Below are positions 38,799-50,425 of a stretch of 64,000 nucleotides of DNA, one piece after another. This DNA is from Vulcaniibacterium gelatinicum (lineage in GTDB: Bacteria > Pseudomonadota > Gammaproteobacteria > Xanthomonadales > Xanthomonadaceae). The stretch is taken from NCBI RefSeq assembly GCF_008033445.1, contig NZ_VNKO01000002.1:140755-204754 (forward strand), written 5' to 3'. The notes under the pieces were generated by a model. The model did no database searches. It worked only from the letters and a program-made list of their open reading frames with translations, and was not told the DNA's origin. Every line of letters begins with the position of its first letter. Within the stretch, counting starts at the first letter, position 1. The translations under genes and the position numbers were made by a program.

Positions 38799-39395
38799 AT
38801 GTCCCCGCGCACCGCAGCCACCGACGCGGCGCTCCGCCGGGCCCTGTTCGACTACGCCCGCCGCTGGCCGGAGGAGACCGTGGTCGGCGCGTTCCTGGCG
38901 TTGCTGGACGATCCCGAGGATCCGTTCCGGCGCGAACGGCGGCAGGGCCACTTCACCGCCTCGGCCTGGCTGGTCAGCGGCGACGGCCGGCGGCTGCTGA
39001 TGACCCACCACCGCAAGCTCGACCGCTGGCTGCAGCTCGGCGGCCATGCCGACGGCGACCCGGACCTGCCCCGGGTGGCGCTGCGCGAGGCGGCGGAGGA
39101 GTCGGGTCTGCGTGGGCTGGCGCTGGAGGACGAGGCGATCTTCGACCTCGACCGGCACTGGATCCCGGCACGCGGCGAGGTGCCTGCGCACTGGCATTAC
39201 GACGTGCGCTACGTGGTGCGCGCGCACGGCGGCGAGGACTACGTGGTCGGCGACGAATCGCACGACCTGGCCTGGCGCGGGATCGCGGCACTGGCGGAGG
39301 ACGCGGACGCCGATCCCTCGGTGCGGCGGATGGCGCGCAAGTGGGCGGCGCGGGTCAGTCCGCGCGCCCCATGTACTCTCCGGTCGTCGTGCTGA
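38799..39395 (+). CDS. Nudix hydrolase
   Basis: Nucleoside-diphosphate-linked hydrolase of 198 aa; substrate not predictable. The Nudix box is [20 protein letters not shown] followed by AAEESGL, with the REAAEESG catalytic core intact. Upstream, [20 protein letters not shown] is typical of the fold. Start ATG at 38799 gives MSPRTAATD. The 3' end overlaps the efpL gene on the other strand by about 40 bp. Confidence 0.9.
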   Translation: MSPRTAATDAALRRALFDYARRWPEETVVGAFLALLDDPEDPFRRERRQGHFTASAWLVSGDGRRLLMTHHRKLDRWLQLGGHADGDPDLPRVALREAAEESGLRGLALEDEAIFDLDRHWIPARGEVPAHWHYDVRYVVRAHGGEDYVVGDESHDLAWRGIAALAEDADADPSVRRMARKWAARVSPRAPCTLRSSC

Positions 39396-39921
39396 CCAGC
39401 ACCCGGTCGCCGTTGGCGATGTACTCGGGCACCAGCAGCTCGATCCCGGTGGCCAGACGCGCGGGCTTGGGCCGCTTGGTCGCGGTGCCGCCCTTGAGCT
39501 CGGGCGGGGTGTCCACCACCTCCAGCGCCACCGTCTGCGGCAACTGCAGCGCCACCGGCTGGTCGTCAATGAGCTGCACGTAGCAGCCGCCGAGGTTGTC
39601 CACGATGTAGCCCGCGGCGTCGCCGACCATCTCCGGACCGAGGTGGTAAGGGGTGTAGTCCTCGTCGTCGAGGAACACGAAGGCGTCGCCGTCGCGGTAG
39701 GAGAAGGTGGCCGGGCGCCGGGTCAGCTCGACTTCCTTCAGGTCGTCCTCGGCGCGCAGCGACAGGTCGTACTTGCTGCCGCCGGGCACGCTGTACAGGG
39801 TGAAGCGGAAGGTGACGTTGCCGCCGCGCCCCTGCGGCGCGCTGCGCTCGATGTCGCGCACCTGGTACACGGTGCCGTTGTGTTCGACCACGTGGCCTTT
39901 CTTGACTTCGGAAGCCTTCAT
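39355..39921 (-). CDS. efpL: Elongation factor P-like protein (YeiP/EfpL)
   Basis: Translation factor of 188 aa that, like EF-P, helps ribosomes at difficult motifs. The three-domain layout is visible: KOW-like N-terminal [20 protein letters not shown], the central [20 protein letters not shown] and the C-terminal [16 protein letters not shown] ending in YMGRAD. The tip loop reads [12 protein letters not shown], with Arg rather than the modified Lys of EF-P; this and the YMGRAD end match the YeiP branch. ATG at 39921. Confidence 0.93.
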   Translation of the reverse strand: MKASEVKKGHVVEHNGTVYQVRDIERSAPQGRGGNVTFRFTLYSVPGGSKYDLSLRAEDDLKEVELTRRPATFSYRDGDAFVFLDDEDYTPYHLGPEMVGDAAGYIVDNLGGCYVQLIDDQPVALQLPQTVALEVVDTPPELKGGTATKRPKPARLATGIELLVPEYIANGDRVLVSTTTGEYMGRAD

Positions 39922-40030
39922 TGCCTGTCCGTCGTTCCGGCGCAAGCCGGAACCCATTTGTTCAGGGGGGTGCCATGGGATCCCGGGCCAGCGCACGCCC
40001 ATGCGCCGTCCGGGATGGGGTGTCCTGCAC

Positions 40031-40801
40031 TCACTTCGGCGCCAGCCGGGTCGCGCCGTCCAGGCGGATCGTCTCGCCGTTGAGGTAGCGGTTCTGCAGG
40101 ATGTAGGCGACCAGGTCGGCGAACTCCTCCGGCCGGCCCAGGCGCGAGGGGAACGGGATCGAGGCTGCCAGCGACTGCTGCACGCTCTCGGGCATGCCGT
40201 CCACCATCGGCGTCCAGAACACGCCCGGTGCCACCGTCATCACCCGGATCCCGAAACGCGCCAGCTCGCGCGCCATCGGCAGGGTCATGCCGACCACGCC
40301 GCCCTTGCTGGCCGAATACGCGGCCTGGCCGATCTGGCCCTCGTAGGCGGCCACCGAGGCGGTGTTGACGATCACCCCGCGCTCGCCGTCCTCGCCCGGC
40401 GCGTTGTGCTGCATCAGCGCGGCAGCGGCCTTGGCGACGTTGAAGCTGCCGACCAGGTTGACCATCACCGTGGTCTGGAACTGCGACAGCGGCATCGGCC
40501 CTTCCTTGCCGAGCACGCGCCCGGCGCCGAGGATGCCGGCGCAGTTCACCACCGTGTTGAGCCCGCCCAGGAACTCGCGCGCCGCGGCCAGGCTGGCGGT
40601 CACGCCGTCCTCGGAAGTGACGTCGGTGCGGAAGTAGCGGGCCTTGTCCTGGCCCAGCTCGGCGACCGCAGCCGCGCCCTTGTCGTCGTTGACGTCAAGC
40701 AGCGCGACCTTGCCGCCGTGGGCGGCCAGATGCCGGGCCACGGCCAGGCCAAGGCCGGAGACGCCGCCGGTGACGACGGCGCGGACGTTGTCGAGTTGCA
40801 T
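40031..40801 (-). CDS. Short-chain dehydrogenase, 3-hydroxyacyl-CoA dehydrogenase type 2-like
   Basis: NAD-dependent SDR of 256 aa. Seen: [19 protein letters not shown] cofactor motif, VVNCAGILG, the catalytic Ser in [12 protein letters not shown] and YSASK. The closest characterised relatives oxidise 2-methyl-3-hydroxybutyryl-CoA (isoleucine degradation) or other 3-hydroxyacyl-CoAs, which suits the nearby branched-chain catabolic genes. I chose the internal ATG at 40801 ([10 protein letters not shown]). The exact substrate is inference. Confidence 0.87.
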   Translation of the reverse strand: MQLDNVRAVVTGGVSGLGLAVARHLAAHGGKVALLDVNDDKGAAAVAELGQDKARYFRTDVTSEDGVTASLAAAREFLGGLNTVVNCAGILGAGRVLGKEGPMPLSQFQTTVMVNLVGSFNVAKAAAALMQHNAPGEDGERGVIVNTASVAAYEGQIGQAAYSASKGGVVGMTLPMARELARFGIRVMTVAPGVFWTPMVDGMPESVQQSLAASIPFPSRLGRPEEFADLVAYILQNRYLNGETIRLDGATRLAPK

Positions 40802-40883
40802 GCGCGAATCCCCGTGAAGCTGCCAAAGCACGCCATTTTACGCCAGCGGGGCGCCGCGCCCGGCGGCCCTGCCCCAGGGCGCG

Positions 40884-43433
40884 TCAGGCATGCCGGATGC
40901 GCAGCGGCGTGGCCAGGCGCAGGGCCAGTTCGTCCGGCGCCAGGCCCGGCGCGTAGAGGAAGCCCTGGCCGGTCGTGACCCCCATGCGCAACAGGAACTG
41001 GCGCTGGGCGTCGCTCTCGATGCCCTCGGCGACCAGGTGCAGCCCGAGGCTCTGGGCGATGCCGGCCACCGCCTGGCAGATCGCCACGTCCGAGGCGTTG
41101 TGCGGCACGCCGTGCAGGAACTGCTGGCTCAGCTTCATGCCCTGGATCGGCAGCCGGCGCAGGTAGTTCAGTGCGCTGTAGCCTTCGCCGAAGTCGTCGA
41201 TGCTCAGGGTCACGCCGAGCGCGCGCAAGGCGTCGAGGGTGTCGAGCGTGTCCGGCGCGTCCTCGATCAGGACACGTTCGGTGAACTCGAGCTCCAGCGC
41301 CTCGCCGGGGATGCCGGCCGCGTCCAGCGCCGCCGCCACCCGCTCGGCCAGGTTTTCGGCCAGGAACTGGCGGTAGGAGACGTTGACCGAGATCCGGCCG
41401 ACGGCAATGCCGGCGTCGCGCCAGCGGCGCAGTTGCCGGCAGGCCTGGTGCAGCACCCAGTTGCCGATGCGGACGATGTCGCCGGTGACCTCGGCATGAC
41501 TGATGAAACGGTCCGGCCGCATCTCGCCCAGCACCGGGTTGCGCCAGCGGATCAGCGCCTCGGCGCCGACGATGCGGCCGCTGACCAGGTCCACTTGCGG
41601 CTGGTACACCAGGCGCAGTTCGTCGTTCTCGATCGCGCGGCGCAGGTGCGTTTCCATCTGCAGGCGCTGCAACTGCTGTTCGGCCAGCGCGCCGGAGAAG
41701 CCCTGCCAGCTGTTGCGGAGCCGCCGCTTGCTGTCGTACATGGCCAGGTCGGCGTTCTGGATCAGCACGTGCGGCCGGTCGCCGTGGACCGGCGCACGGG
41801 CGATGCCGATGCTGGCGGTGATGCTGAACTCCTCGCCTTCCATGCGGAACGCGTCGCGGAACACGTCCAGGATCGCCGCGGCCAGGCGCTCGGGCTGGTG
41901 CTCGTCGTCGGTGTCGCACACCACCAGGAACTCGTCGCCGCCGAAGCGGGCGATCAAGCCTTCGGTGCCCACCGCATGCTGGATCCGCGCCGCTGCCCGC
42001 GCCAGCACCTGGTCGCCGGCGGCGTGGCCGAGCACGTCGTTGACGATCTTGAAGCGGTCCAGGTCCACGTACAGCACCGCCAGCCGGGACTGCGCCGGGT
42101 CGGACAGGCGCGTTTCCAGTTCGGCCAGGACCGCGTCGCGGTTGAGCAGCCCGGTGAGCGGATCGCTGCGCGCCTGCACGCGCAGGGTTTCCTCCGCCTG
42201 CTTGCGCTCGGTGATGTCCTGCAGGGTGCCTGCCAGGCGCGCGCCGGTGGGGTCGCCGGGCTCGACCTCGCCGATCATCCGTACCCAGAAGGCGTGCCCG
42301 TCGGGCCGCGTGCCCTGCAGCTCCCGGTCGAAGCCCTCGCCGGCGTCACGACACTGGCGCACGGCTTCCAGCAACTGGCGGCGGTCCTTTTCGCGCAGCG
42401 ATTCCAGCAGGCCTTCGAGCGTTTCCGGCGTTCGGCCGAGGATGCGCTGCGTCTCGGCGGTGAGGTGCAGGCTGTCGCGGCCGGAGTCCCATTCCCAGCC
42501 GCCGATGTGGGCCAGCGCCTGCACCCGCTCGAACAGCGCGCTGTCGCGCTTGAGCGCGGTCACGTCGGAGAACAGCGACAGCACTTGCTGCGGACGCCCC
42601 CCGCCGGGGCCGAACTGCGGCACGGCGGTGACGCTGAACCAGATCAGGCGCCGCAGCAGGCGGTCGTAGAAGCCGAGCACCGTGCTCTCGACGATCCGGC
42701 CGGTGCGCAGCGCGCGCCGCGCCGGCACGTCCTCGTACTCCAGTTCCTGGCCGCGCTCGTCCACGATCAGCCAGCGCTCGCGGTTCAGTTCCTCCTCCAG
42801 GCGCTGGCCGGGCGCCAGGCTGAGCATGCGCAGGATCGCGGGGTTGCCGTACACGATGCGGCCGTCGGCATCGCGGATGACGATGCCGTTGTCCATCGTC
42901 TCCATCAGCTCGCGGTAGCGCAGCTCGGCCTCGCGGTGGCCGCTCATGTTGCGGGCCACGGCCACGATCCGGCGCTCGCCCTCGTCGTCGAACGCGGCCG
43001 AGTGCACCTGCACCGGGAAGCGGGTGCCGTCGGCACGCATGTTGGTCACGTCCACCACGTAGGTTTCGCCGCGACCGAGCACTTCCCACACCGGCAGCAT
43101 GTGGTCGCGCGGCAGGTCGGGGTTGAGCACGTGGATCGGCTGGCCGACGATGTGCTCGCGCGGGCGCTGGTAGGCCGCCACGCCGGCCTTGTTCAGGTCG
43201 AGCACGATCCCTTCCCAGCTGATGATGCTGACCGGATCGGGCACGGCGTCGAACAGCGCGCGCCAGCGGTTGCGCGCGGCCTGGGCCGCGACGGCCTCGG
43301 CCTGCAGCGCGTCATGGGCCTGGCGCAGCAGGACGCGCAGATGATCGGGGAGGTCGGGGGCCTCGCACGCCTCGCGCAGCGCCGCGAGGGTCGCGGCGGC
43401 GTCGGATTCCGGCGGTGGCAGGCGGGAGTTCAC
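40884..43433 (-). CDS. PAS-PAS-PAS-GGDEF-EAL cyclic di-GMP signalling protein
   Basis: Cytoplasmic 849-aa regulator. Three PAS domains occupy about residues 55-415 ([55 protein letters not shown]). The GGDEF domain has [13 protein letters not shown] and an intact RFGGDEF. The EAL domain has [33 protein letters not shown], the conserved Lys in [14 protein letters not shown] and GQGFLYAP; the metal and catalytic positions look complete, so phosphodiesterase activity is possible, and cyclase activity as well. No membrane segment. GTG start at 43433 overlaps the HMG-CoA lyase stop (GTGA), an odd coupling to leucine catabolism. Confidence 0.92.
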   Translation of the reverse strand: MNSRLPPPESDAAATLAALREACEAPDLPDHLRVLLRQAHDALQAEAVAAQAARNRWRALFDAVPDPVSIISWEGIVLDLNKAGVAAYQRPREHIVGQPIHVLNPDLPRDHMLPVWEVLGRGETYVVDVTNMRADGTRFPVQVHSAAFDDEGERRIVAVARNMSGHREAELRYRELMETMDNGIVIRDADGRIVYGNPAILRMLSLAPGQRLEEELNRERWLIVDERGQELEYEDVPARRALRTGRIVESTVLGFYDRLLRRLIWFSVTAVPQFGPGGGRPQQVLSLFSDVTALKRDSALFERVQALAHIGGWEWDSGRDSLHLTAETQRILGRTPETLEGLLESLREKDRRQLLEAVRQCRDAGEGFDRELQGTRPDGHAFWVRMIGEVEPGDPTGARLAGTLQDITERKQAEETLRVQARSDPLTGLLNRDAVLAELETRLSDPAQSRLAVLYVDLDRFKIVNDVLGHAAGDQVLARAAARIQHAVGTEGLIARFGGDEFLVVCDTDDEHQPERLAAAILDVFRDAFRMEGEEFSITASIGIARAPVHGDRPHVLIQNADLAMYDSKRRLRNSWQGFSGALAEQQLQRLQMETHLRRAIENDELRLVYQPQVDLVSGRIVGAEALIRWRNPVLGEMRPDRFISHAEVTGDIVRIGNWVLHQACRQLRRWRDAGIAVGRISVNVSYRQFLAENLAERVAAALDAAGIPGEALELEFTERVLIEDAPDTLDTLDALRALGVTLSIDDFGEGYSALNYLRRLPIQGMKLSQQFLHGVPHNASDVAICQAVAGIAQSLGLHLVAEGIESDAQRQFLLRMGVTTGQGFLYAPGLAPDELALRLATPLRIRHA

Positions 43434-44329
43434 GCCACGGCCATCGCCCTTGCGACCTTGCTTCCGGTGTCCCGTCCGAGCAGGGAGGCGAGCCAGCGGC
43501 CGGTCTCGGCCAGCCGTTCCAGATCCACGCCGGTGGCGATGCCCAGGCCGTGCAGCATGTACACCACGTCCTCGGTGGCGACGTTGCCGCTGGCGCCGCG
43601 CGCGTAGGGGCAGCCGCCGGTGCCGGAGACCGCGGCGTCCACCACGCCCACGCCTTCCTCCAGGCAGGCCAGGAGGTTGGCCAGCGCCTGGCCGTAGGTG
43701 TCATGGAAGTGCACGGCGAGCGCCGGCATCGGCACCTCGGCGGCCACCGCGCGCAGCATCGCCCGCGCCTTGCCGGGGGTGCCCACGCCGATGGTGTCGC
43801 CGAGCGAGATCTCTTCGCAGCCGAGCTCGTGCAGGCGCCGGGCCACGCGCACCACGTCCGCGAGCGGCACCGCGCCCTGGTAGGGGCAGCCGAGCACGGT
43901 CGAGACGTAGCCGCGCACGCGCACGCCATCGGCGCGGGCGCGCTCGAGCACGGGGCGGAAGCGCTCGATGGACTCGTCGATCGAGGCGTTGATGTTCCTG
44001 CGGTTGAAGGCCTCGGAGGCGGCGGTGAACACCGCCACGTCCTGCGCGCCGACCGCGCGGGCGCGTTCGTAGCCCTGTTCGTTCGGGACCAGCACCGGGT
44101 AGCGCACCCCGGGCCGTTTCGTGATCCCGGCGTACACCTCGGCCGCGTCCGCCAGTTGCGGCACCCATTTCGGGCTGACGAAGCTGGTGGCCTCGATGCA
44201 GGTCAGGCCGGTGGCGGCGAGGCGTTCGATCAGCTCGATCTTGGCCGCGGTGGGGACGAACGCCCGCTCGTTCTGCAGCCCGTCGCGCGGGCCGACCTCG
44301 ACGATGCGCACGCTGGCGGGCAGGCCCAT
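43430..44329 (-). CDS. mvaB: Hydroxymethylglutaryl-CoA lyase
   Basis: Cleaves HMG-CoA to acetoacetate and acetyl-CoA, the last step of leucine catabolism; 299 aa. TIM barrel with [12 protein letters not shown] (metal and catalytic residues), [36 protein letters not shown] and the catalytic Cys in [14 protein letters not shown]. One base separates its start from the stop of the carboxylase alpha gene, so co-transcription is likely. Confidence 0.95.
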   Translation of the reverse strand: MGLPASVRIVEVGPRDGLQNERAFVPTAAKIELIERLAATGLTCIEATSFVSPKWVPQLADAAEVYAGITKRPGVRYPVLVPNEQGYERARAVGAQDVAVFTAASEAFNRRNINASIDESIERFRPVLERARADGVRVRGYVSTVLGCPYQGAVPLADVVRVARRLHELGCEEISLGDTIGVGTPGKARAMLRAVAAEVPMPALAVHFHDTYGQALANLLACLEEGVGVVDAAVSGTGGCPYARGASGNVATEDVVYMLHGLGIATGVDLERLAETGRWLASLLGRDTGSKVARAMAVA

Positions 44330-44330
44330 G

Positions 44331-46325
<1,995 letters not shown>

Positions 46326-46339
46326 GTCTGTTTTATGGC

Positions 46340-46759
46340 CACGGATTTGCACGGATGGGCACGGATCAGGCTATCCGAAGATGAGGCGCTTGAATTGCGG
46401 GCGTGGGCCGAAATTGAGCAGCAATCCGACGCTCTTGCCAGTGGCTTTCAAGTAATTCAGCAATTGCGCCATGTGTGCCTGATTCAGCGTGGCCGCGGCC
46501 TTCACCTCGACGACCAGCGCTTTTTCAATGAGCAGGTCGGCCCGATATTCGCCGACCACTGCGCCGCGGAAATGGACTCGAATCGGGCTTTGCCGCTCGA
46601 CGGCCAGCCCGCATTGGGAAATTGCGATGGCCATGGCGTTTTCATAGACATTTTCCAGGAACCCCGCTCCCAGTTCGTTGTAGACAGCGTAGAACGCGCC
46701 GATGACCTGTTCCGTCAGATCTTGATGAAGCAGTCTTGCCTTATCCGTGTTCATCCGTG
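46340..46759. mobile_element. Candidate mobile repeat element: CACGGAT inverted arrays enclosing a GxxExxY gene
   Basis: Left arm: CACGGAT at 46340, 46350 and 46360. Right arm: ATCCGTG at 46743 and 46753. Spacing is exactly 10 bp. The enclosed gene fills the interior: its ATG (46754-46752, minus strand) lies within the right arm and its stop codon (46373-46371) begins 5 bp after the left arm. The element sits between the enoyl-CoA hydratase and mccA genes of a leucine-catabolic cluster. Two gene-less arrays of the same design lie in the arg operon. Mobility is inference; no transposase is encoded. Confidence 0.7.
46371..46754 (-). CDS. GxxExxY protein (PDDEXK-like nuclease fold family)
   Basis: Small 127-aa protein. 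The name-giving motif is in GAGFLENVYENA (G-F-L-E-N-V-Y), followed by RQSPIRVHFRGAVVGEYRAD, DLLIEKALVVEVKA (an E-x-K pair as in PDDEXK nucleases) and LNYLKATGKSVGLLLNFG. The family is placed in the PDDEXK nuclease-like group; its biological role is not known. Start codon and first residues MNTDKA are encoded by the terminal repeat array itself. Upstream and downstream genes belong to a metabolic operon, so this looks like an insertion. Confidence 0.88.
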   Translation of the reverse strand: MNTDKARLLHQDLTEQVIGAFYAVYNELGAGFLENVYENAMAIAISQCGLAVERQSPIRVHFRGAVVGEYRADLLIEKALVVEVKAAATLNQAHMAQLLNYLKATGKSVGLLLNFGPRPQFKRLIFG

Positions 46760-46771
46760 GCTGAAGATGCC

Positions 46772-47554
46772 TTACGCGGTCCAGTGCGGCTTGCGCTTGT
46801 CGAGGAAGGCACCGATGCCTTCCTGGCCTTCGGGGGAGACGCGCAGCCGGGCGATCAGGGCGGCGTTGTCGGCGTCGAGGCGGTCGCGGTCGGTCCCGGC
46901 GGCGACGCGGCGCACCAGTGCCTTGGCGCCGGCAGCGGCGAGCGGGCCGGCCTTGAGCAGCAGCTCCACCTGGCGCTGCACCGCCGAGTCGAGCGCGGTG
47001 GCGTTGACCACGGCGTGGAGCAGGCCGATGCGGCAGGCCTCGGCGGCGTCGAAGGTTTCGGCGGTGGCGAACCAGCGTCGCGCCTGGCGCGGGCCGATCG
47101 CGGCGATCACGTAGGGGGAGATCACCGCCGGCAGCAGGCCCAGGCGGCTCTCGGTCAGGCCGAACCTGGCCTCCTGCGCGCCGATGGCGATGTCGCAGCA
47201 CGCCACCAGGCCCACGCCGCCGCCGAAGGCCGCGCCGTGCACGCGGGCGATGGTGGGCTTGGGCAGCTCGTCCAGGGTCCGCATCAGCCGGGCCAGGGCG
47301 AGCGCGTCGGCGCGGTTCTCGGCCTCGCCGGCGGCGGCCATGCCGCGCATCCAGTGGAGATCCGCGCCGGCGGAGAACGAGGGCCCGGCGCCTTCCAGGA
47401 CCACCACCCGCACCGCGGGGTCGGCGGCGAGCGCCTCGAGCGCCTCGGTCAGCGCCGCGATCAGCGCGGCGTCGAAGGCGTTGTGCAGTTCCGGCCGGTT
47501 CAGGCGCAGGCGCGCCACCGCGCCCTCGCGTTCCAGCAGCAGCGGTGCGGTCAT
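46772..47554 (-). CDS. liuC: Enoyl-CoA hydratase, probable methylglutaconyl-CoA hydratase
   Basis: Crotonase-family enzyme of 260 aa. Oxyanion-hole residues lie in GPSFSAGADLHWMRGM and HGAAFGGGVGLVACCD; the catalytic Glu positions are in FGLTESRLGLLPAVISPYV. That TESRLGL-PAVISPYV stretch and the location next to the carboxylase and HMG-CoA lyase genes point to hydration of 3-methylglutaconyl-CoA in leucine degradation. ATG at 47554 gives MTAPLLLER. Separated from mccA by the GxxExxY element. Confidence 0.88.
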   Translation of the reverse strand: MTAPLLLEREGAVARLRLNRPELHNAFDAALIAALTEALEALAADPAVRVVVLEGAGPSFSAGADLHWMRGMAAAGEAENRADALALARLMRTLDELPKPTIARVHGAAFGGGVGLVACCDIAIGAQEARFGLTESRLGLLPAVISPYVIAAIGPRQARRWFATAETFDAAEACRIGLLHAVVNATALDSAVQRQVELLLKAGPLAAAGAKALVRRVAAGTDRDRLDADNAALIARLRVSPEGQEGIGAFLDKRKPHWTA

Positions 47555-47667
47555 CGCGGAAATCCGAGGGGAAAGTCGCGGAATGATAGCGGGGCGGGGG
47601 AGACGGACGGCGTCCGCGACGGCGCCGGCGGGGACGGGCGGCAGCGGTCGCCGGGGCCCGGCCCTGC

Positions 47668-47690
47668 TAGAATCGAGAATCGTTCCCATT
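47668..47690 (+). promoter_or_regulatory. feoAB promoter with Fur box
   Basis: TAGAAT at 47668-47673 is a good -10 box. AATCGAGAATCGTTCCCATT at 47671-47690 overlaps it and matches the Fur operator core GAGAATnATTCTCATT at 14 of 16 positions. Fe-loaded Fur would block transcription of feoA and feoB. No good -35 box is visible. Confidence 0.75.
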
Positions 47691-47703
47691 TGGATTTCCG
47701 CCC

Positions 47704-47961
47704 GTGAGGCTGACCGAACTGCCGCGACGCACCAGCGCGATCGTCGAGGGCGTCGAGGAACGCGCGCCCAACGACGGCATCGCCCGGCGCCTGCGCGAAC
47801 TCGGCTTCGTCGCCGGAGAGGCGGTGGAGGTGATGGCGGCCGGCCCGTTCGGCGCCGAGCCGCTGCTGGTGCAGGTCGGCTACACCCGCTTCGCGCTGCG
47901 CCGCGCGGAGGCCGAGCGGGTGCGGATCCGGCCGGTGGCGACCGCGGAGGCCGCCGCATGA
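47704..47961 (+). CDS. feoA: Ferrous iron transport protein FeoA
   Basis: Small SH3-like cytoplasmic partner of FeoB, 85 aa. Seen: RLTELPRRTSAIVEGVEE, NDGIARRLRELGFVAGEAVE and VGYTRFALRRAEAERV, the usual FeoA pattern. GTG start at 47704; overlaps feoB by 4 nt (ATGA). Confidence 0.93.
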   Translation: MRLTELPRRTSAIVEGVEERAPNDGIARRLRELGFVAGEAVEVMAAGPFGAEPLLVQVGYTRFALRRAEAERVRIRPVATAEAAA

Positions 47962-49829
47962 GCACCGCCGCGCTGCCGCGCATCGCCCTGGTCGGCAACC
48001 CCAACTGCGGCAAGACCGCGCTGTTCAACCAGCTCACCGGCAGCCGGCAGAAGGTCGCCAATTACGCCGGCGTCACCGTCGAGCGCAAGGAAGGGCGCCT
48101 GGTCGCGCCCTCCGGCCGCAGCTACGCCGTGCTCGACCTGCCGGGCGCCTACAGCCTGCACGCCGCCAGCCTGGACGAGGCCATCACCCGCGACCTGTGC
48201 CGCGGCTTCTATCCGGGCGAGCCGGTGCCGGACGTGATCGTGTGCGTGGTGGACGCCACCAACCTGCGCCTGCACCTGCGCTTCGCGCTGGAAGTGCGCG
48301 AGCTGGGCAAGCCGATGGTGGTGGCGGTGAACATGATGGATACGGCGCGGCGGCGCGGGATCGAGATCGACCTGCCCGCCCTGGAGCGCGAGCTCGGGGT
48401 GCCGGTGGTGCCGACGGTGGCGGTGCGCAAGCACGGCGCGCGCGAGCTGGTGGCGATGCTGGAGCGGGTCGTGGAACGCCCGCACGAACCGCGCCGGCAC
48501 TTTTCCGGCGGCGACGGCGCGCTCGACGTGGACACGCTGCATGCCGAGACCCGGCGCCTGCTGGCGCTGGCCGTGCGCATGCCGCGGCGCACCGCCGAGG
48601 TGGACGACGCGCTCGACCGCGTGCTGCTGCACCCGGTGTTCGGCCTGGCGATCCTGGCGGTGGTGATGTTCCTGATCTTCCAGGCCGTGTACGCCTGGGC
48701 CACGCCGCTGATGGACCTGATCGACGCCGGCGCCGCCGCCCTCGCCGAGGCCGCGCGTGGCGCGCTGCCGGAAGGGCCGCTGGCCAGCCTGATCGCCGAC
48801 GGCATCATCGCCGGCGTCGGCAGCGTGGTGGTGTTCCTGCCGCAGATCCTGATCCTGTTCGCCTTCATCCTCGCGCTGGAGGAGTCCGGCTACCTGCCGC
48901 GCGCGGCGTTCCTGCTCGACCGGCTGATGTTCCGCGCCGGCCTGTCCGGGCGTTCGTTCATCCCGCTGCTGTCGAGCTTCGCCTGCGCCGTGCCCGGGAT
49001 CATGGCCACGCGCTCGATCCAGGATCCGCGCGACCGCCTGGCCACGATCCTGGTCGCGCCGCTGATGACCTGCTCGGCGCGGCTGCCGGTGTACGCGCTG
49101 CTGATCGGCGCGTTCATTCCCGCGCAACCGGTGGGCTGGTTCAACCTGCAGGGGCTGGTGCTGTTCGCGCTGTACACGGCCGGCATCCTCAGCGCGCTGG
49201 CGGTGGCCTGGGTGATGAAGCGTTGGCGCCGCGACAAGGGCGAGCACGCGCTGCTGCTGGAGCTGCCGTCCTACCGCCTGCCGCATCCGCGCGACCTGGC
49301 GATCGGGCTGTGGGAGCGGGCGATGATCTTCCTCAAGCGCGTGGGCGGGATCATCCTCGCGCTGACGATCCTGCTGTGGTTCCTGCTCTCGTTCCCGGCG
49401 CCGCCGCCGGACGCGGTCGGGCCGGCGATCGACTACAGTTTCGCCGGCCGCATCGGCCGGGCGCTGGCGGTGGTGTTCGCGCCGCTGGGCTTCAACTGGC
49501 AGATCTGCATCGCGCTGATCCCGGGCATGGCCGCGCGTGAAGTCGCGGTGGCGTCGCTGGCCACGGTGTACGCGCTCTCGGCGCCCGACGACGAGGCCGC
49601 GGCGCAGGCGCTGGCGCCGGTGATCGCCGCCGACTGGTCGCTGGCCACCGCGCTGGCGCTGCTGGTGTGGTTCATCTACGCACCGCAGTGCATCTCCACC
49701 CTGGCCACGATCAAGCGCGAGACCGGCTCGTGGAAGCAGGTGGGCATCGCCGCCGGCTACCTGTTCGGCCTGGCCTACCTGATGTCCCTGCTCACCTACC
49801 AGCTCGCCGTGGCGCTGGGAGGCGGCTGA
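47958..49829 (+). CDS. feoB: Ferrous iron transporter FeoB
   Basis: Inner-membrane Fe(II) transporter with a cytosolic G domain, 623 aa. G motifs: GNPNCGKTALFNQLTG (P-loop), NYAGVTVERKEG, DLPGAYSLHAAS and NMMD in place of NKxD, as usual for FeoB. Membrane gate motifs FLPQILILFAFILALEESGY, SSFACAVPGIMATR and IPGMAAREVAVASLATVY are present. Shorter than E. coli FeoB (773 aa), as is common. Under the Fur box upstream of feoA. Confidence 0.96.
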   Translation: MSTAALPRIALVGNPNCGKTALFNQLTGSRQKVANYAGVTVERKEGRLVAPSGRSYAVLDLPGAYSLHAASLDEAITRDLCRGFYPGEPVPDVIVCVVDATNLRLHLRFALEVRELGKPMVVAVNMMDTARRRGIEIDLPALERELGVPVVPTVAVRKHGARELVAMLERVVERPHEPRRHFSGGDGALDVDTLHAETRRLLALAVRMPRRTAEVDDALDRVLLHPVFGLAILAVVMFLIFQAVYAWATPLMDLIDAGAAALAEAARGALPEGPLASLIADGIIAGVGSVVVFLPQILILFAFILALEESGYLPRAAFLLDRLMFRAGLSGRSFIPLLSSFACAVPGIMATRSIQDPRDRLATILVAPLMTCSARLPVYALLIGAFIPAQPVGWFNLQGLVLFALYTAGILSALAVAWVMKRWRRDKGEHALLLELPSYRLPHPRDLAIGLWERAMIFLKRVGGIILALTILLWFLLSFPAPPPDAVGPAIDYSFAGRIGRALAVVFAPLGFNWQICIALIPGMAAREVAVASLATVYALSAPDDEAAAQALAPVIAADWSLATALALLVWFIYAPQCISTLATIKRETGSWKQVGIAAGYLFGLAYLMSLLTYQLAVALGGG

Positions 49830-50065
49830 TGGACGGACTGCTGCTCCTGCAGTACGTCGTGATCGGGCTGGCGGTCGCAGCCAGTGCCCTCTACGTCGTC
49901 CGGCGCCAGTTCCCGAACGCGGTGCGCGCCTTGCGCCTGGCCTGCGCCGCGCCGCTGGTGCGCGAGCGGCGCGCGCCGTGGCTGCGCGCGCTCGGGCGCC
50001 GGATCGCGCCGGCGCCGAAGCTTGCGGGCGAGGGCACCTGCGGCGGCTGCAACAAGTGCGGCTGA
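49829..50065 (+). CDS. Small membrane protein with Cys-rich C-terminus in the FeoC position
   Basis: Protein of 78 aa whose ATG overlaps the feoB stop by one base (TGATG). Residues 4-24 form a membrane helix (LLLQYVVIGLAVAASALYVV). The rest is basic and ends in GTCGGCNKCG, a CxxCxxC cluster suited to binding iron or an Fe-S centre. It resembles DUF6587-type proteins and not the winged-helix FeoC. A role in handling iron at the inside of the transporter is inference from position and cysteines. Confidence 0.8.
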   Translation: MDGLLLLQYVVIGLAVAASALYVVRRQFPNAVRALRLACAAPLVRERRAPWLRALGRRIAPAPKLAGEGTCGGCNKCG

Positions 50066-50068
50066 GGG

Positions 50069-50425
50069 TCAGTGCCGCGTGCGGCGCTTGCCGGCCGGCA
50101 CCGGCTTCGCCTCGACGGTCACGCTGAAGCTGCGCGATTCGCCGGGGAACAGCGCGCCCACCCCGACCACGTGGCGGCCGATCTCCTCGCCGCGTTCGTT
50201 GCGGATCGCGACCACCATCGTGTACTCGAAGGCGTGCTCCTCGGGCGCCTGGATCGTGCCCTCGACCTGGAGCGGCGAGAACTTCGCCGCCGCAGTCTCG
50301 GCCGGGGCTTCATAGCGCAGGTGGCCACGGCACGCCGGACAGACCGCCGCGCTTTCCAGGATGGTGGCCTTGCAGTGCGGGCAGGTGCGGGTGGCGCCCG
50401 CGGTGCCCGGGCGCGCGGCGCTCAT
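50069..50425 (-). CDS. Zinc-ribbon protein of unknown function, coupled to bactofilin
   Basis: Protein of 118 aa. An N-terminal zinc ribbon (RTCPHCKATIL then AVCPACRGHL, two CxxC pairs) is followed by a beta-rich domain of about 75 residues (FEYTMVVAIRNERGEEIGRH, LFPGESRSFSVTVEAKP) and a basic tail RRTRH. Overlaps the bactofilin gene by 4 nt, so it probably works with it. Function unknown. Confidence 0.78.
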   Translation of the reverse strand: MSAARPGTAGATRTCPHCKATILESAAVCPACRGHLRYEAPAETAAAKFSPLQVEGTIQAPEEHAFEYTMVVAIRNERGEEIGRHVVGVGALFPGESRSFSVTVEAKPVPAGKRRTRH

